A stretch of 64,000 bases of DNA from Oscillospiraceae bacterium (GTDB taxonomy: Bacteria; Bacillota; Clostridia; Oscillospirales; Ruminococcaceae), in assembly GCA_031260665.1 (NCBI GenBank), contig JAISLD010000008.1, forward strand, positions 1 to 64,000. Direction: 5' to 3'. Below are positions 1 through 8,366 of the stretch, piece by piece. The stretch's first letter is position 1. Every line of letters begins with the position of its first letter. The notes under the pieces are model-generated. The model was not told where the DNA came from. It searched no databases and saw only the letters and a program-made list of their open reading frames with translations. Made by a program: the position numbers and the translations under genes.

Positions 1-9
1 GTGACACTA

Positions 10-37
10 TTATACCATATCCGCAGATATGGTATAA
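10..37. repeat. Perfect 12-bp inverted repeat
   Basis: The two arms (10-21 and 26-37) are perfectly complementary around the 4-base loop CGCA. No T-run follows, so it is not an ordinary intrinsic terminator. No gene lies in 1-477. The remainder holds an AT-rich stretch (about 110-340), a candidate promoter and a partial copy of the MITE-1 repeat family. The role of this inverted repeat is unknown; operator or repeat remnant are both possible. Confidence 0.6.
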
Positions 38-298
38 GTGCGCATCAGAGGGCGGTTGCCCCGTAGGGGCGAGCCCGTGCGCAAAATATATCTGATTGCG
101 TGTGTCTATTATACCATAGTTTTCCCAAAAAGAAAAGCATTTCACGCATTTAAGTGTAAATTTTATAAAATTTGCGTTGCTTTAACGCATAAAGTTAGTA
201 AATATACACAACAAAGTGTGACGTTGGTGTTTATTACCGTGAATTTGTCGGTTAATCGCCTAATGTTTCGGTTTATTTTAGCAAAGAGAACTGTATGC

Positions 299-327
299 TT
301 GCATTTTGTCCCAACTTGTGTTATTAT
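299..327 (+). promoter_or_regulatory. Candidate sigma-A promoter for xpaC-telA-comFB
   Basis: TTGCAT (299-304), a 17-base spacer, then TATTAT (322-327). It is the best match upstream of xpaC and would give a 5' leader of about 145 bases that contains a MITE-1 fragment. Moderate support only, because the -10 hexamer is not perfect. Confidence 0.45.
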
Positions 328-339
328 AAGTAAGGTATA

Positions 340-400
340 AATATCAACAGCTTAAACAAATCATTTCGCAAGGGCGTCGACTGAATCGTTACGGTCGCGG
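340..400 (+). repeat. Partial MITE-1 copy
   Basis: The first ~50 bases match the left end of the copy at 21726, sharing ATATCAACAGCTTAAAC, a TCATTTCGCAAGGG block and GTCGACTGA. The copy then diverges into a short GGCTACGCC hairpin. It sits in the xpaC leader. The right terminus is not recognisable, so this is a truncated copy. Confidence 0.6.
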
Positions 401-477
401 CTACGCCGCCGAGTTAATCCGCGCACAAGCATAACACGCCGTTACGCAGTATAATAACAAGCAAAGGATTAAGATAT

Positions 478-1629
478 ATGAGCCAGTTTCCCCTCAAGAA
501 GCCCGGTGCTTATCACGGAGATGTAGCGTTAGGTGTCTTAAGCATAATCACAGCCGTGGCGTCGATGATAACCTTGCCGATTGTCGGCGGATTGTCGGGA
601 TTTCCGGGGCTGTTTGGTTCTATCGGCGGTATGTTCCTGCTGTCGGGAGTGATAACAGGGGCGTGTATCCACAACACGGTTTGCACCCTCGGCAGAGCGT
701 CGCGATACACTAAAATCAGAAACGTAATCGGAAACAACGGGCGATTCAAGGTGGAAGCACTCTCAAACGCCACGGGGATAACGCAGAAAGACTTGACGCG
801 TTCGTTTGACGAAATGCGCCGCCTTGGATACTTTGACTTCGCTGAGATAAACGCCGAGGACAAAGAGTTTGTGTTCAACCCGAACTCACCGCGTTTAATC
901 GGCGGCGAATTTCCCTCTGTGTTCACGGTCTACAAGGCACACCGCGCCTCACGGTTCTGGAACTGGGCGTTTCCGTTGTCGGTGGTCGGCTTGTGTATAA
1001 TATTCGGCGCACCCCATGACATGGCGGTGGCAGGTGCGATATTCACAGGGGCGACCGCACTCGTCACTTGGCGCAGCTCTCCATTCGCTAAGTATTACAC
1101 CGAAACCATCGTGGCGGAACCGCCGCCCATTATGCTGACCAGCAACACGGGGACCAACGCGGCTCAAACAGAAGCGGACATTCTGCTTGAACAGATGAAT
1201 CTCTACTACACCGACTTGCTGAAACACAGCATTGATATCCAGTCGCAGAAAATCCGCCCTGTGCTTCGCGAAATAGTCGCGGTGGTCGGCGAGATAATCA
1301 GATACGTGAAAGAACACCCCGAGAAATATCTCTCGGTTCGCGACTTCGCGGGGTACTACCTGCCTACAGCCTGCAAACTCTTCGGCACGTATCGTGAGCT
1401 GTCGCTGAAACCCGAGAAAGGCGTCAACATAATCACCGCAATGGAGAAGATAGAGCAATCGGCGCCGCAAATCCTCTCCACTTGCCGCCGTGAATACGAC
1501 GAGCTGTTCAACGACAAAGCGATGGATATTCAAGCGGAGATAAGCGTTATGCAAAGCATGATGAAAACCGACGACGGGGGCTTCAACCCGTTTGAGGAGT
1601 TTGACGACGCCACACCGAAACTACAGTAA
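478..1629 (+). CDS. xpaC: XpaC-family membrane protein
   Basis: A 383-residue protein resembling the 5-bromo-4-chloroindolyl phosphate hydrolysis (XpaC) family. Two hydrophobic hairpins (about residues 18-65 and 160-197) would anchor it in the membrane. A soluble helical C-terminal part (about 230-383) corresponds to the XpaC domain, and a winged-helix-like stretch lies between the hairpins (about 85-135). The start is supported by AAAGGA nine bases upstream. telA follows 32 bases later, and this xpaC-telA pairing recurs in Firmicutes. The family's biochemical role is not established; the original name came from an indicator-dye phenotype. The family call is good, the function unknown. Confidence 0.75.
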   Translation: MSQFPLKKPGAYHGDVALGVLSIITAVASMITLPIVGGLSGFPGLFGSIGGMFLLSGVITGACIHNTVCTLGRASRYTKIRNVIGNNGRFKVEALSNATGITQKDLTRSFDEMRRLGYFDFAEINAEDKEFVFNPNSPRLIGGEFPSVFTVYKAHRASRFWNWAFPLSVVGLCIIFGAPHDMAVAGAIFTGATALVTWRSSPFAKYYTETIVAEPPPIMLTSNTGTNAAQTEADILLEQMNLYYTDLLKHSIDIQSQKIRPVLREIVAVVGEIIRYVKEHPEKYLSVRDFAGYYLPTACKLFGTYRELSLKPEKGVNIITAMEKIEQSAPQILSTCRREYDELFNDKAMDIQAEISVMQSMMKTDDGGFNPFEEFDDATPKLQ

Positions 1630-1661
1630 CAAACCGACTACAGAGACAAGGAGAAACAAAA

Positions 1662-2945
1662 ATGGACGACTTTGAACTGAAACTGCCCGGCGAAGAAACA
1701 CCCGAGGACACATTAGTGTCGGCGACTGAATCGGACAACTCGACCTTAGCACTCGAGTTAGACACGCTTACCGCTGAAAACACCTCCTTGCCCGTGGTGC
1801 AACCTGTTGACGAGAAAACCGCCGCCTTGAAGGCAATAGCGGGCACGTCACGCCCCGACGCGTCCACCTTGTCGCCTGCACAAAGAAAACAGGTGACTGA
1901 ATTCGCGAAGAAGATTGACATCACAAGCTCCACGCAGATTATGCAGTTTGGTTCAACGTCGCAGAAAAAAATGGCGGGCTTCTCTGAGCAAGCACTCGCC
2001 AACGTAAAGACCAAAGACGTTGACCAAATCGGCGAGATGATTACGTCACTTGTCGTTGAGCTTCAAGGCTTCTCGATAGACCAAGATAAGAAGCCCGGGC
2101 TTTTCAAGAAAACGCGCAACAAAATCGTGGAGAACAAGGCGCGTTATGACACGGCAGCGGCAAACGTCGACAAGATATCCGGTATGCTTGAAAACCACAA
2201 GGTGACGCTCCTCAAAGACGTGGCAATGCTTGACCAGATGTACGAGAAGAACCTTTCTTATTATAAAGAGCTGACGATGTACATTCTTGCGGGACGCGAG
2301 AAACTCGACCAAGTGATTCTTGAGGAACTGCCGAAACTTGAGGCGAAAGCGAGAGAGTCGGGGCTGCCTGAGGACGCACAAGCCGTGAACCACCTGTCCG
2401 ATATGTGCAACCGTTTCGACAAGAAGCTGCACGACCTTGACCTCACGCGGACTATCTCAATGCAGATGACGCCGCAGATTCGGCTGATACAGTCAACTGA
2501 CGCGGTGATGGTGGAGAAGATTCAGTCGTCGATATCAAACACCATTCCGCTTTGGAAGAACCAAATGGTGCTTGCCCTCGGTATGGCGCACTCACAAAGC
2601 GCAATCAAGGCGCAGCGAGAAGTTACCGACATCACGAACCAGTTGCTGAAGAAAAACGCCGACGCGCTCAAGCTGAACACAATTGAAGCGGCGAAAGAAT
2701 CGGAGCGTGCCATCGTGGACATTGAAACCTTGCGCCACACCAACCGTTCGCTGATTGAAACCCTCGACGAAGTGATGAAAGTGCAGACAGAGGGACGGCA
2801 AAAACGCCGCGAAGCCGAGAAAGAACTGCGCGGCATAGAGGAAGAACTGAAAACAAAGCTCCTGCAAGGTCGTTCAGTCGCTGTGGCTTCTTCTTCTTCT
2901 GATTCAGACTCGGGAACCGACGACAAGGTTGTCGTTATACAATAG
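1662..2945 (+). CDS. telA: TelA-family (toxic anion resistance) protein
   Basis: A 427-residue, almost wholly helical cytoplasmic protein of the TelA/YceH family. An acidic low-complexity N-terminus (residues 1-60) precedes the TelA domain (about 75-395), and the tail is serine/aspartate-rich (about 405-420). AAGGAG lies just before the ATG. It follows xpaC and precedes comFB on the same strand with short gaps, so the three are probably co-transcribed up to the terminator at 3269. TelA proteins were named for tellurite resistance, and some members are linked to envelope stress and multidrug tolerance. The molecular activity is unknown. No transmembrane segment is seen; pairing with membrane-bound XpaC suggests a complex, by inference. 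Confidence 0.85.
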   Translation: MDDFELKLPGEETPEDTLVSATESDNSTLALELDTLTAENTSLPVVQPVDEKTAALKAIAGTSRPDASTLSPAQRKQVTEFAKKIDITSSTQIMQFGSTSQKKMAGFSEQALANVKTKDVDQIGEMITSLVVELQGFSIDQDKKPGLFKKTRNKIVENKARYDTAAANVDKISGMLENHKVTLLKDVAMLDQMYEKNLSYYKELTMYILAGREKLDQVILEELPKLEAKARESGLPEDAQAVNHLSDMCNRFDKKLHDLDLTRTISMQMTPQIRLIQSTDAVMVEKIQSSISNTIPLWKNQMVLALGMAHSQSAIKAQREVTDITNQLLKKNADALKLNTIEAAKESERAIVDIETLRHTNRSLIETLDEVMKVQTEGRQKRREAEKELRGIEEELKTKLLQGRSVAVASSSSDSDSGTDDKVVVIQ

Positions 2946-2966
2946 TTAACTTAAATTGGTGACAAT

Positions 2967-3236
2967 ATGATTATCAACGTAACAGAAAAAGTAGTGACCG
3001 CGGAACTCAGCCGCTACCTCGAGAGCGCAACGGTCTGCAAATGCGCCCAGTGTATCGAGGACATCACCTGCATTGCCCTCAACAAATTGCCGCCGAAGTA
3101 TGTTTCAACATCAAAGGGCGAGTTGTTCTCGCGGGTTGATTCGCAGATGATGCAACAGACAGCCCTTGACTTTGACGTGGCTATCCTTGGCGCAATTGAG
3201 TTTGTGAAGCTCCACCCGCGTCACACTGACGTATAA
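2967..3236 (+). CDS. ComFB-like small protein
   Basis: An 89-residue protein matching the late-competence ComFB family. It has a CxC..C cluster at about residues 23-29, the ALNKLPPKY motif at about 36-44, a following GELFSR segment, and a C-terminal helix ending in HPRH. Bacillus ComFB lies in the comF operon. ComFB homologues elsewhere have been reported as cyclic-dinucleotide-binding proteins (from memory). Here it is the last gene after xpaC-telA, 21 bases downstream, with no comFA or comFC nearby. Its role in this operon is unknown; a small signal-sensing partner for XpaC/TelA is an inference. Confidence 0.75.
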   Translation: MIINVTEKVVTAELSRYLESATVCKCAQCIEDITCIALNKLPPKYVSTSKGELFSRVDSQMMQQTALDFDVAILGAIEFVKLHPRHTDV

Positions 3237-3268
3237 CCAAAGCGAAAACACGCACAATATAAACAAAT

Positions 3269-3312
3269 AACATAACGCCGCAATCAAGCGGCGTTATGTT
3301 TGAGGTTTTTGT
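3269..3312 (+). terminator. Intrinsic terminator of xpaC-telA-comFB
   Basis: A 13-bp perfect stem (3269-3281 with 3288-3300) around the loop AATCAA, followed by TGAGGTTTTTGTTT. It ends the three-gene operon. Confidence 0.85.
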
Positions 3313-3334
3313 TTATAAATAACCAACGTCAACG

Positions 3335-3440
3335 ATTCGCTTCGCGGAGGTTCCGCTCCTGCGGCAGCGGGTCTGTGCCGAACGGGCAATAGAGTTGATA
3401 GGATACGTCGCCGGTTATCTTATTGCCTCTCGGGCACCGA
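3335..3440. repeat. Intergenic repeat fragment (MITE-1-related modules)
   Basis: Contains GGTTCCGCTCCTGCGGCAGC and GGGTCTGTGCCGAACGGGCAA. The reverse complements of these modules recur at about 13650, 33090 and 50345. It also contains TTATTGCCTCTCGGGCACC, close to 42312 and 35562. No terminal repeats are clear, so this is a rearranged fragment. Confidence 0.5.
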
Positions 3441-3467
3441 GTCAGTATTGCTGAAGATTGTGCGTGT

Positions 3468-4016
3468 ATGACAATAATATTCTTAATCAGTGACAGCGGC
3501 GAGAAGCAATCGGGGATAGAACGGCTGATTCTTCGCGACTTGACCGAGCGTTACACGGTGACGTTCGTGAGTGACGAGGGGATAACGCGCCTCGGCACAG
3601 GATATGAACTGCTTGTCCGCAAAACCGCGAACCTGCGGCTTATCGACACCGAAGAATGTATCGTTCTTATGGAGCAAAGCGCCGCCGTGCCTACTTGTGC
3701 GCTTCCGCAAAAGTCGATAATCATTGCGAGTTCCGCCGACGAACAGCAACTCGCCGACCTTGCCGAGAGCCACGCCCTCGTTATCACCTATGGCTATATG
3801 CCCTACGACACGCTGACCTGCACGGGTTGCTCGCCCGACACCGTTATGCTGGCACTTGGTCGTTCACTCAAGGCGTTCTCGGGCAAAACGATAGAACCGC
3901 TTGAAACTCCCGCTCCTCTGCCCTCGTATGCCGCGACAGACGATGTTATGGCGTATACCGCGCTTCGTTTGGTGCTTGACGACTTCGACTCCGACGATAT
4001 GGGGCAGCTTATGTGA
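3468..4016 (+). CDS. Hypothetical protein, unknown family
   Basis: Not recognised. With the ATG at 3468 it is 182 residues; an in-frame TTG lies 45 bases upstream but inside repeat DNA. The N-terminus (IIFLISDSG..) looks like a beta strand and loop of an alpha/beta domain. A mid-protein TCTGCSP pair of cysteines lies at about residues 117-120, and a proline-rich linker near 150 is followed by an acidic C-terminal helix (DDFDSDD). There is no signal peptide or membrane segment. No good Shine-Dalgarno precedes the ATG. Codon use resembles its neighbours. It converges on the marR gene with only 10 bases between them. Confidence 0.6.
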   Translation: MTIIFLISDSGEKQSGIERLILRDLTERYTVTFVSDEGITRLGTGYELLVRKTANLRLIDTEECIVLMEQSAAVPTCALPQKSIIIASSADEQQLADLAESHALVITYGYMPYDTLTCTGCSPDTVMLALGRSLKAFSGKTIEPLETPAPLPSYAATDDVMAYTALRLVLDDFDSDDMGQLM

Positions 4017-4026
4017 CGCGTGTTTG

Positions 4027-4446
4027 TTACTTCGTTCGTTCTATAAAGATGTTAAGCAACGAATAAAGCTGTTCAAGCTCTTCATCAGAATAAACCGAGA
4101 AGAACCGCGTGTCGAGTTTTGTTGTTGCGGTGCGCATTTGCTCGTTTGCTTTCCTGCCTTTTTCTGTCAGATTAACACGAATAATGCGCGCGTCGTTGTC
4201 ATCGCCTACCCGCTCTACATAGCCGTGGTGTTCCATAACACGAAGCGTGGTGCTGACTGTCGGGGGCTTCAGCCCCGTTATCCTCACAAGGTCAAGCTGT
4301 GTCACGCCGTCTTTGTCGGCAAGCGGCGACAACAGCGACCGATATGACACACGCAGACTTTGCTTCGCCAATTCTTCACGGACACAGTTCTCGTGAAGTT
4401 TCGATAGTTTTGCAATCAGTTCCGCTACTTTTGTCGGGTTATCCAT
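4027..4446 (-). CDS. MarR-family transcriptional regulator
   Basis: 139 residues, typical MarR size. A winged helix-turn-helix spans about residues 45-105, including TQLDLVRITGLKPPTVSTTL as recognition region, followed by the wing with the DARIIRVNLTEKGR motif. Flanking helices dimerise. GGAGAG lies seven bases before the ATG. It is divergent from the membrane-protein gene whose ATG is only 21 bases away, so the promoter of each gene must lie partly inside the other. This is an arrangement in which MarR proteins often repress both genes. Ligand unknown. Confidence 0.9.
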   Translation of the reverse strand: MDNPTKVAELIAKLSKLHENCVREELAKQSLRVSYRSLLSPLADKDGVTQLDLVRITGLKPPTVSTTLRVMEHHGYVERVGDDNDARIIRVNLTEKGRKANEQMRTATTKLDTRFFSVYSDEELEQLYSLLNIFIERTK

Positions 4447-4467
4447 TGCTTCTCTCCGTGGGTGTGT

Positions 4468-5010
4468 ATGAATCGCTCTTTATGCTTCAAGGTTGCGGGG
4501 TGCGGCATTGCCACAGCTTTGACCGTCCCTGTGATGTTCTTCGGCACAGTTCCGGGTTTGGCTTACGTTATTCCCGCCATATCGGGAATGATAATCTGGT
4601 TTGTGTCCGACTTTATGTCGGTGAGATGGGCTTTGCTGTCGTATATCGCCTGTTGCCTTATCCTGCCGCTCATTGTGCCCGCCCCCGAAGCCGTGGCGTT
4701 CTTTATCACGCTGTTTGGCTGGTATCCCACGCTTCGCCCCACTGTGATGAAGCTGAAGTTCCGCGTGGTTCGCGGCGCGGTCAAGGCGCTCCTCTTCAAC
4801 ATACCCGCGATACTTACGTTTCGTCTGTTCGCGGAGCTGACGGGAATGGAGGCGATGCTTTCGGGGCTGTTGTTTCTCGGAGAATACGCGCTGCCTATCC
4901 TGTGGCTACTGTCAAACATTGCGTTTGTGCTTTACGATATGTGTGTCGACCAAATGATGTACGCTTATGGGCGGTGGGTCAAGCCGAGGATTATCAATCG
5001 GGTTAAGTAA
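4468..5010 (+). CDS. Multi-pass membrane protein, unknown function
   Basis: About 180 residues with five or six hydrophobic segments (about residues 6-24, 28-48, 52-76, 108-125 and 130-160) and a short basic C-terminus. No known transporter motif is recognised; size and topology resemble small ECF-like or DUF membrane proteins. The ATG at 4468 is chosen over the in-frame GTG at 4462; neither has a clear ribosome binding site. It is divergent from marR, so it may be the regulator's target (inference). It ends 2 bases from the convergent metA gene. Confidence 0.6.
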   Translation: MNRSLCFKVAGCGIATALTVPVMFFGTVPGLAYVIPAISGMIIWFVSDFMSVRWALLSYIACCLILPLIVPAPEAVAFFITLFGWYPTLRPTVMKLKFRVVRGAVKALLFNIPAILTFRLFAELTGMEAMLSGLLFLGEYALPILWLLSNIAFVLYDMCVDQMMYAYGRWVKPRIINRVK

Positions 5011-5012
5011 AG

Positions 5013-5942
5013 TTAAATAACCAGCGCAGGTATGTCGTTTAAGTCATACGGCGTTTGCTGATAGACGCAGAAGTTGAGCCAGTTCGAGTAAAACAAGCTC
5101 GCGTGTGCCGACCACGTGTTGACGGGCGTCTTGTCGGGGTTGCTGTTTGGGTAATAATTAAACGGAAGCACAGGGTTCATTCCCGCGTCAGAGTCGCGCC
5201 GATACTCAGAATCAAGCGTCAGCAGGTCATACTCGGTGTGTCCCGTAAGAAAAAACATTCTGTCGCTTGTGTGGGAGATGAGATAAACGCCCGCTTGGTC
5301 GGACACAGCGAGAGCCGAAAGCGAGTGGTGCGCCTCTATGTCCTCAAGCCGCGTGTAAGTGTGGCGTGAGTGCGGCACGTTGAACACCGCGTCAAAGCCT
5401 TTGATTATCGGGTGGTGCGGTCGGACGACCTTGTGAGGGAACACGCCTGACATCTTGGTTTCAAGCGGAAACTTTTGTATCCCGAAGTGATGAAACAATG
5501 CGGCTTGCGCCCCCCAACAGATGTGCAAGGTGCTGTAAACGTGCGACTTGCTCCACTCGAACAGCTCGCAGAGTTCCTCCCAGTAGTTGACTTCCTCGAA
5601 CGGCATTATCTCAACGGGCGCGCCCGTCACAATCAGCGCGTCATACCTTTGGTCGCGCACCTCGTCAAAGTACTTATAGAACGCGTTGAGGTGTTCTTTC
5701 GGTGTGGTCTTGCTTGTGTGGGTGCGTGGGTGAAGCAGCGTGACGTCGGTTTGCAGCGGCGTGTTCGACAGCAGACGCAGCAACTGGGTTTCTGTCGCGA
5801 TTTTGGTCGGCATTATGTTGAACACCGCAACCCTAAGCGGCCGTATCTCTTGACGCAAAGCTGCGTCTTGTGACATAACAAAGACGTTCTCGCTTTGCAA
5901 TACCGAAAATGCCGGTAGGTTTCGTGGTATGTTGATAGGCAC
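5013..5942 (-). CDS. metA: Homoserine O-acetyltransferase, MetA family
   Basis: Transfers an acyl group to L-homoserine in methionine synthesis. The GTG at 5942 is chosen as start because AAAGGAAG lies seven bases before it, the protein then begins with PINIPRNLPAF as MetA proteins do, and residue numbering then matches E. coli MetA: the active-site Cys falls at 142, His at 235 (GHTEYD) and Glu at 237. An upstream in-frame ATG at 6026 would add 28 unrelated residues. Residue 111 is Glu (TGAPVE), the residue reported to select acetyl-CoA rather than succinyl-CoA, so an acetyltransferase is predicted. 309 residues. No other methionine gene is adjacent. Confidence 0.95.
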   Translation of the reverse strand: MPINIPRNLPAFSVLQSENVFVMSQDAALRQEIRPLRVAVFNIMPTKIATETQLLRLLSNTPLQTDVTLLHPRTHTSKTTPKEHLNAFYKYFDEVRDQRYDALIVTGAPVEIMPFEEVNYWEELCELFEWSKSHVYSTLHICWGAQAALFHHFGIQKFPLETKMSGVFPHKVVRPHHPIIKGFDAVFNVPHSRHTYTRLEDIEAHHSLSALAVSDQAGVYLISHTSDRMFFLTGHTEYDLLTLDSEYRRDSDAGMNPVLPFNYYPNSNPDKTPVNTWSAHASLFYSNWLNFCVYQQTPYDLNDIPALVI

Positions 5943-6062
5943 TGGGTGACTTCCTTTGTGTTTTGTCGCCGCTGATATGTTTGTTGATTGACAGTCGGCG
6001 CAATGAGTGTGGGAAAACGCGGTCAACTAAAGCGTATACTATCGCAGTATATTGATATGATT

Positions 6063-6091
6063 AGTTTACCACATAAACTGATATATTGCAA
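6063..6091 (-). promoter_or_regulatory. Candidate metA promoter
   Basis: Reading the minus strand: TTGCAA (6091-6086), 17-base spacer, TAAACT (6068-6063). It implies a leader of about 110 bases before the GTG start. No SAM riboswitch or T-box signature was recognised in that leader. Confidence 0.4.
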
Positions 6092-6189
6092 TAGCTGACA
6101 GAACAGAAAACAGCGAAAGACGGCACAAACATTATACTTATAGCAATTATATAGGAAAGGTATTCATTAAGTAAAATATTGGCAAACTA

Positions 6190-6218
6190 TTGACTTTGAT
6201 TTTAGTATATGCTATAAT
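6190..6218 (+). promoter_or_regulatory. Sigma-A promoter of tRNA-Gln
   Basis: TTGACT (6190-6195), 17-base spacer, perfect TATAAT (6213-6218). Predicted transcription start near 6225, 13 bases before the mature tRNA 5' end. Confidence 0.85.
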
Positions 6219-6237
6219 AGTAAAGCTGTCAACTCAC

Positions 6238-6312
6238 TGGGGTGTCGCCAAGCGGTAAGGCAACGGACTCTGACTCCGTTATTCCGGGGTTCAAATCCCT
6301 GCACCCCAACCA
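6238..6312 (+). tRNA. tRNA-Gln (anticodon CTG)
   Basis: A complete cloverleaf. The acceptor TGGGGTG pairs with CACCCCA, the discriminator is A, and CCA is encoded (6310-6312). The anticodon stem ACGGA/TCCGT encloses the loop CTCTGAC, giving anticodon CTG, which reads the Gln codon CAG. The T arm has GGTTCAAATCC. It has its own promoter and a weak terminator before nadA. Confidence 0.95.
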
Positions 6313-6332
6313 ACCAAATATCTCCGCAGGAT

Positions 6333-6355
6333 TATCCCCGTCAAGGGGATATTTT
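6333..6355 (+). terminator. Weak terminator between tRNA-Gln and nadA
   Basis: A 7-bp stem TATCCCC/GGGGATA (6333-6339 with 6345-6351) is followed by TTTT. It probably ends most tRNA transcripts. No separate promoter for nadA is visible, so read-through may supply the nadA operon, and AAGGGG inside the 3' arm may act as a poor Shine-Dalgarno. Confidence 0.5.
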
Positions 6356-6361
6356 ACTATT

Positions 6362-7291
6362 ATGACCATTAACGAACTATCCGCGTCTATCTCACAACTG
6401 AAGCACAGCACCGACACCGCGGTGTTAGCTCACAGCTATCAAAGCCGCCCTATCCTCGAGTCCGCCGACATAACGGGCGACTCGTACGCCTTGGCTAAAC
6501 GTGCCGCCGAGTTGCCGCAGCAAAACGTCCTTATGTGCGGCGTGCGCTTTATGGCTGAAACCGTCAAGATTCTCGCGCCGAAGAAGCGCGTGTTCCTTGC
6601 GAACACGCTTGCCGGTTGCCCAATGGCTGAGCAGGTTGAACCCGAGATGCTGGCTCACCTGAAGAAAACTGAACCCGACCGCACCATCGTTGCGTATATC
6701 AACACGACAGCGGAGCTTAAGCGGCAATGCGACGTTTGTGTCACAAGTTCTTCCGCAGTCAAGATAGTTCGTTCACTTCCGAATGACAAGTTGCTCTTCT
6801 TGCCCGACTGCAACCTCGGCGATTACGTAAAAAAGCAGGTGCCGAGCAAAGATATCAAGCTGATTCAAGGTGGCTGCCCTGTTCACGCGGCTGTGAGTGT
6901 GAAAGAAGCGCTTGCGGCAAAAGAGGCGCACCCAAACGCCAAGTTGCTTGTTCACCCCGAGTGCCTGCCCGGTGTGGTGGCACTTGCCGACTACGTTGGC
7001 TCAACCAAGGGTATCAGCGACTACGCTGCGGCTTCCGCTGACCGCGAGTTTATCATCGGCACAGAAATAAGTATCGCGGAACATCTGTCTTACGATTGCC
7101 CCGACAAGACGTTCCACGTGTTGTCAAAAAAAATCCTTTGCCCGAATATGAAGCTGACGACACTGCCCGACCTATATCGCGCGCTGTCGGAGATAGACGG
7201 CGGCATAAGTGACCGCGAGATAACGCTGACTGACACGATTATCAGCGAAGCACGGCGATGTATCGACGCAATGCTCGCCTACGGAGGGTAA
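6362..7291 (+). CDS. nadA: Quinolinate synthase A
   Basis: Condenses iminoaspartate with dihydroxyacetone phosphate to quinolinate in NAD synthesis. 309 residues from the ATG at 6362; in-frame codons upstream run through the tRNA gene and are not coding. The HSYQ and ADITGDS motifs lie at about residues 24-41. Cys86, Cys172 and Cys260 have the spacing of the three [4Fe-4S] ligands of the family. Also seen are the HPEC motif (198-201), the GST loop and GTE (233-235). nadB and nadC are not in the window, so this is an orphan nadA heading an operon with hisF-hisI-pyrB. Confidence 0.95.
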   Translation: MTINELSASISQLKHSTDTAVLAHSYQSRPILESADITGDSYALAKRAAELPQQNVLMCGVRFMAETVKILAPKKRVFLANTLAGCPMAEQVEPEMLAHLKKTEPDRTIVAYINTTAELKRQCDVCVTSSSAVKIVRSLPNDKLLFLPDCNLGDYVKKQVPSKDIKLIQGGCPVHAAVSVKEALAAKEAHPNAKLLVHPECLPGVVALADYVGSTKGISDYAAASADREFIIGTEISIAEHLSYDCPDKTFHVLSKKILCPNMKLTTLPDLYRALSEIDGGISDREITLTDTIISEARRCIDAMLAYGG

Positions 7292-7292
7292 T

Positions 7293-8048
7293 ATGCTTGC
7301 AAAACGCATTATCCCGTGCCTTGACGTCCGTGACGGCAAAGTAGTCAAGGGAGTCAACTTCCTCGGTGTCCGCGACATAGGCGACCCTGTGGAACGTGCG
7401 GCAGAGTATTATCGGCAAGGTGCCGACGAGCTTGTGTTCTACGACATAACCGCCTCTCACGAGGGGCGCGGCGTGTTCACCGATATTGTTCGCGAAACCG
7501 CGAAACGCTCGTTCATTCCGCTGTCGGTAGGTGGTGGCATTAAGTCAACCGATGATTTCAAAGAGATTCTTCGTGCGGGAGCGGACAAGGTGTCAATCAA
7601 CTCGGCGGCGGTGACAGAGCCGCAACTGATTGAACAAGCTGCAAAGGTCTTTGGCAGCCAGTGCGTGGTGGTGGGGATTGACGCAAGACGTTCAGCAAAC
7701 GGCTTCACGGTCACAAAGAACGGCGGCAGAATAGACACGGGCGTTGACTTGCTTGGCTGGGTGCGAACGATTGAGAACCTCGGCGGCGGTGAGATATGCC
7801 TCAACTCAATGGACGCGGACGGTGTCCGTGGCGGCTTTGATATTGAGATGACCGCCGCTGTCTGCTCCCTCGTCAAGATTCCCGTTATCGCAAGCGGCGG
7901 TTGCGGCAAACTTGAGGATTTCTACGAGATATTCACCAAGACAAACGCGTCCGCGGCACTTGCCGCTTCGCTCTTTCACTTCGGCGAGTTGACAGTCGGC
8001 GATGTGAAAACGTATCTACACAGTAAAGGTGTGCCAATCAGATTATGA
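7293..8048 (+). CDS. hisF: Imidazole glycerol phosphate synthase, cyclase subunit
   Basis: A 251-residue (beta/alpha)8 barrel that forms imidazole glycerol phosphate and AICAR from PRFAR using ammonia delivered by HisH. The catalytic Asp11 is in PCLDVRDG, the second catalytic Asp is in VVGIDARR, and phosphate loops VGGGIKS and ASGGCGK are present. It starts 1 base after nadA ends and overlaps hisI by 4 bases (ATGA). HisH and the remaining his genes are elsewhere. Confidence 0.97.
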   Translation: MLAKRIIPCLDVRDGKVVKGVNFLGVRDIGDPVERAAEYYRQGADELVFYDITASHEGRGVFTDIVRETAKRSFIPLSVGGGIKSTDDFKEILRAGADKVSINSAAVTEPQLIEQAAKVFGSQCVVVGIDARRSANGFTVTKNGGRIDTGVDLLGWVRTIENLGGGEICLNSMDADGVRGGFDIEMTAAVCSLVKIPVIASGGCGKLEDFYEIFTKTNASAALAASLFHFGELTVGDVKTYLHSKGVPIRL

Positions 8049-8362
8049 TTAACTTAGACAAATACTTTCTCAAATCTGAACTGATACCGGCAATCGTGCA
8101 GGACAGCGCAGACGGCACGGTGCTTATGCTCGCTTATATGAACCGCGAGAGCCTCGGCAAGACGCTTGACACGGGGTACACGTGGTTCTGGAGCCGCTCA
8201 CGCGGTGAGCTTTGGAACAAAGGAGCGACCAGCGGTCACGTCCAGAAAGTTGTCAGTATTGACGGCGACTGTGATGCCGACACCTTGCTGATTCGCGTGG
8301 AACAAACAGGCGCGGCTTGCCACACGGGGAGCAGAAGCTGTTTCTTTGATAAGATAGTATAA
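8045..8362 (+). CDS. hisI: Phosphoribosyl-AMP cyclohydrolase
   Basis: 105 residues, the monofunctional HisI length with no fused HisE. The core motifs [28 protein letters not shown] and the metal-binding cysteines in DGDCDAD and GAACHTG are intact. It opens the ring of PR-AMP in histidine synthesis. It overlaps hisF by 4 bases and is followed by pyrB after 4 bases, so the genes are translationally coupled. Confidence 0.97.
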   Translation: MINLDKYFLKSELIPAIVQDSADGTVLMLAYMNRESLGKTLDTGYTWFWSRSRGELWNKGATSGHVQKVVSIDGDCDADTLLIRVEQTGAACHTGSRSCFFDKIV

Positions 8363-8366
8363 GAAT

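Noticed and set aside
38..340. Possible 100-residue protein on the plus strand
   Set aside because: Low-complexity AT-rich translation with no family likeness or ribosome binding site, running through a promoter-like region.
949..1554. 201-codon frame on the minus strand
   Set aside because: Shadow of xpaC; composition typical of antisense frames.
6242..6361. N-terminal extension of NadA through the tRNA
   Set aside because: This stretch is the tRNA-Gln gene and its terminator; the ATG at 6362 gives the correct NadA start.
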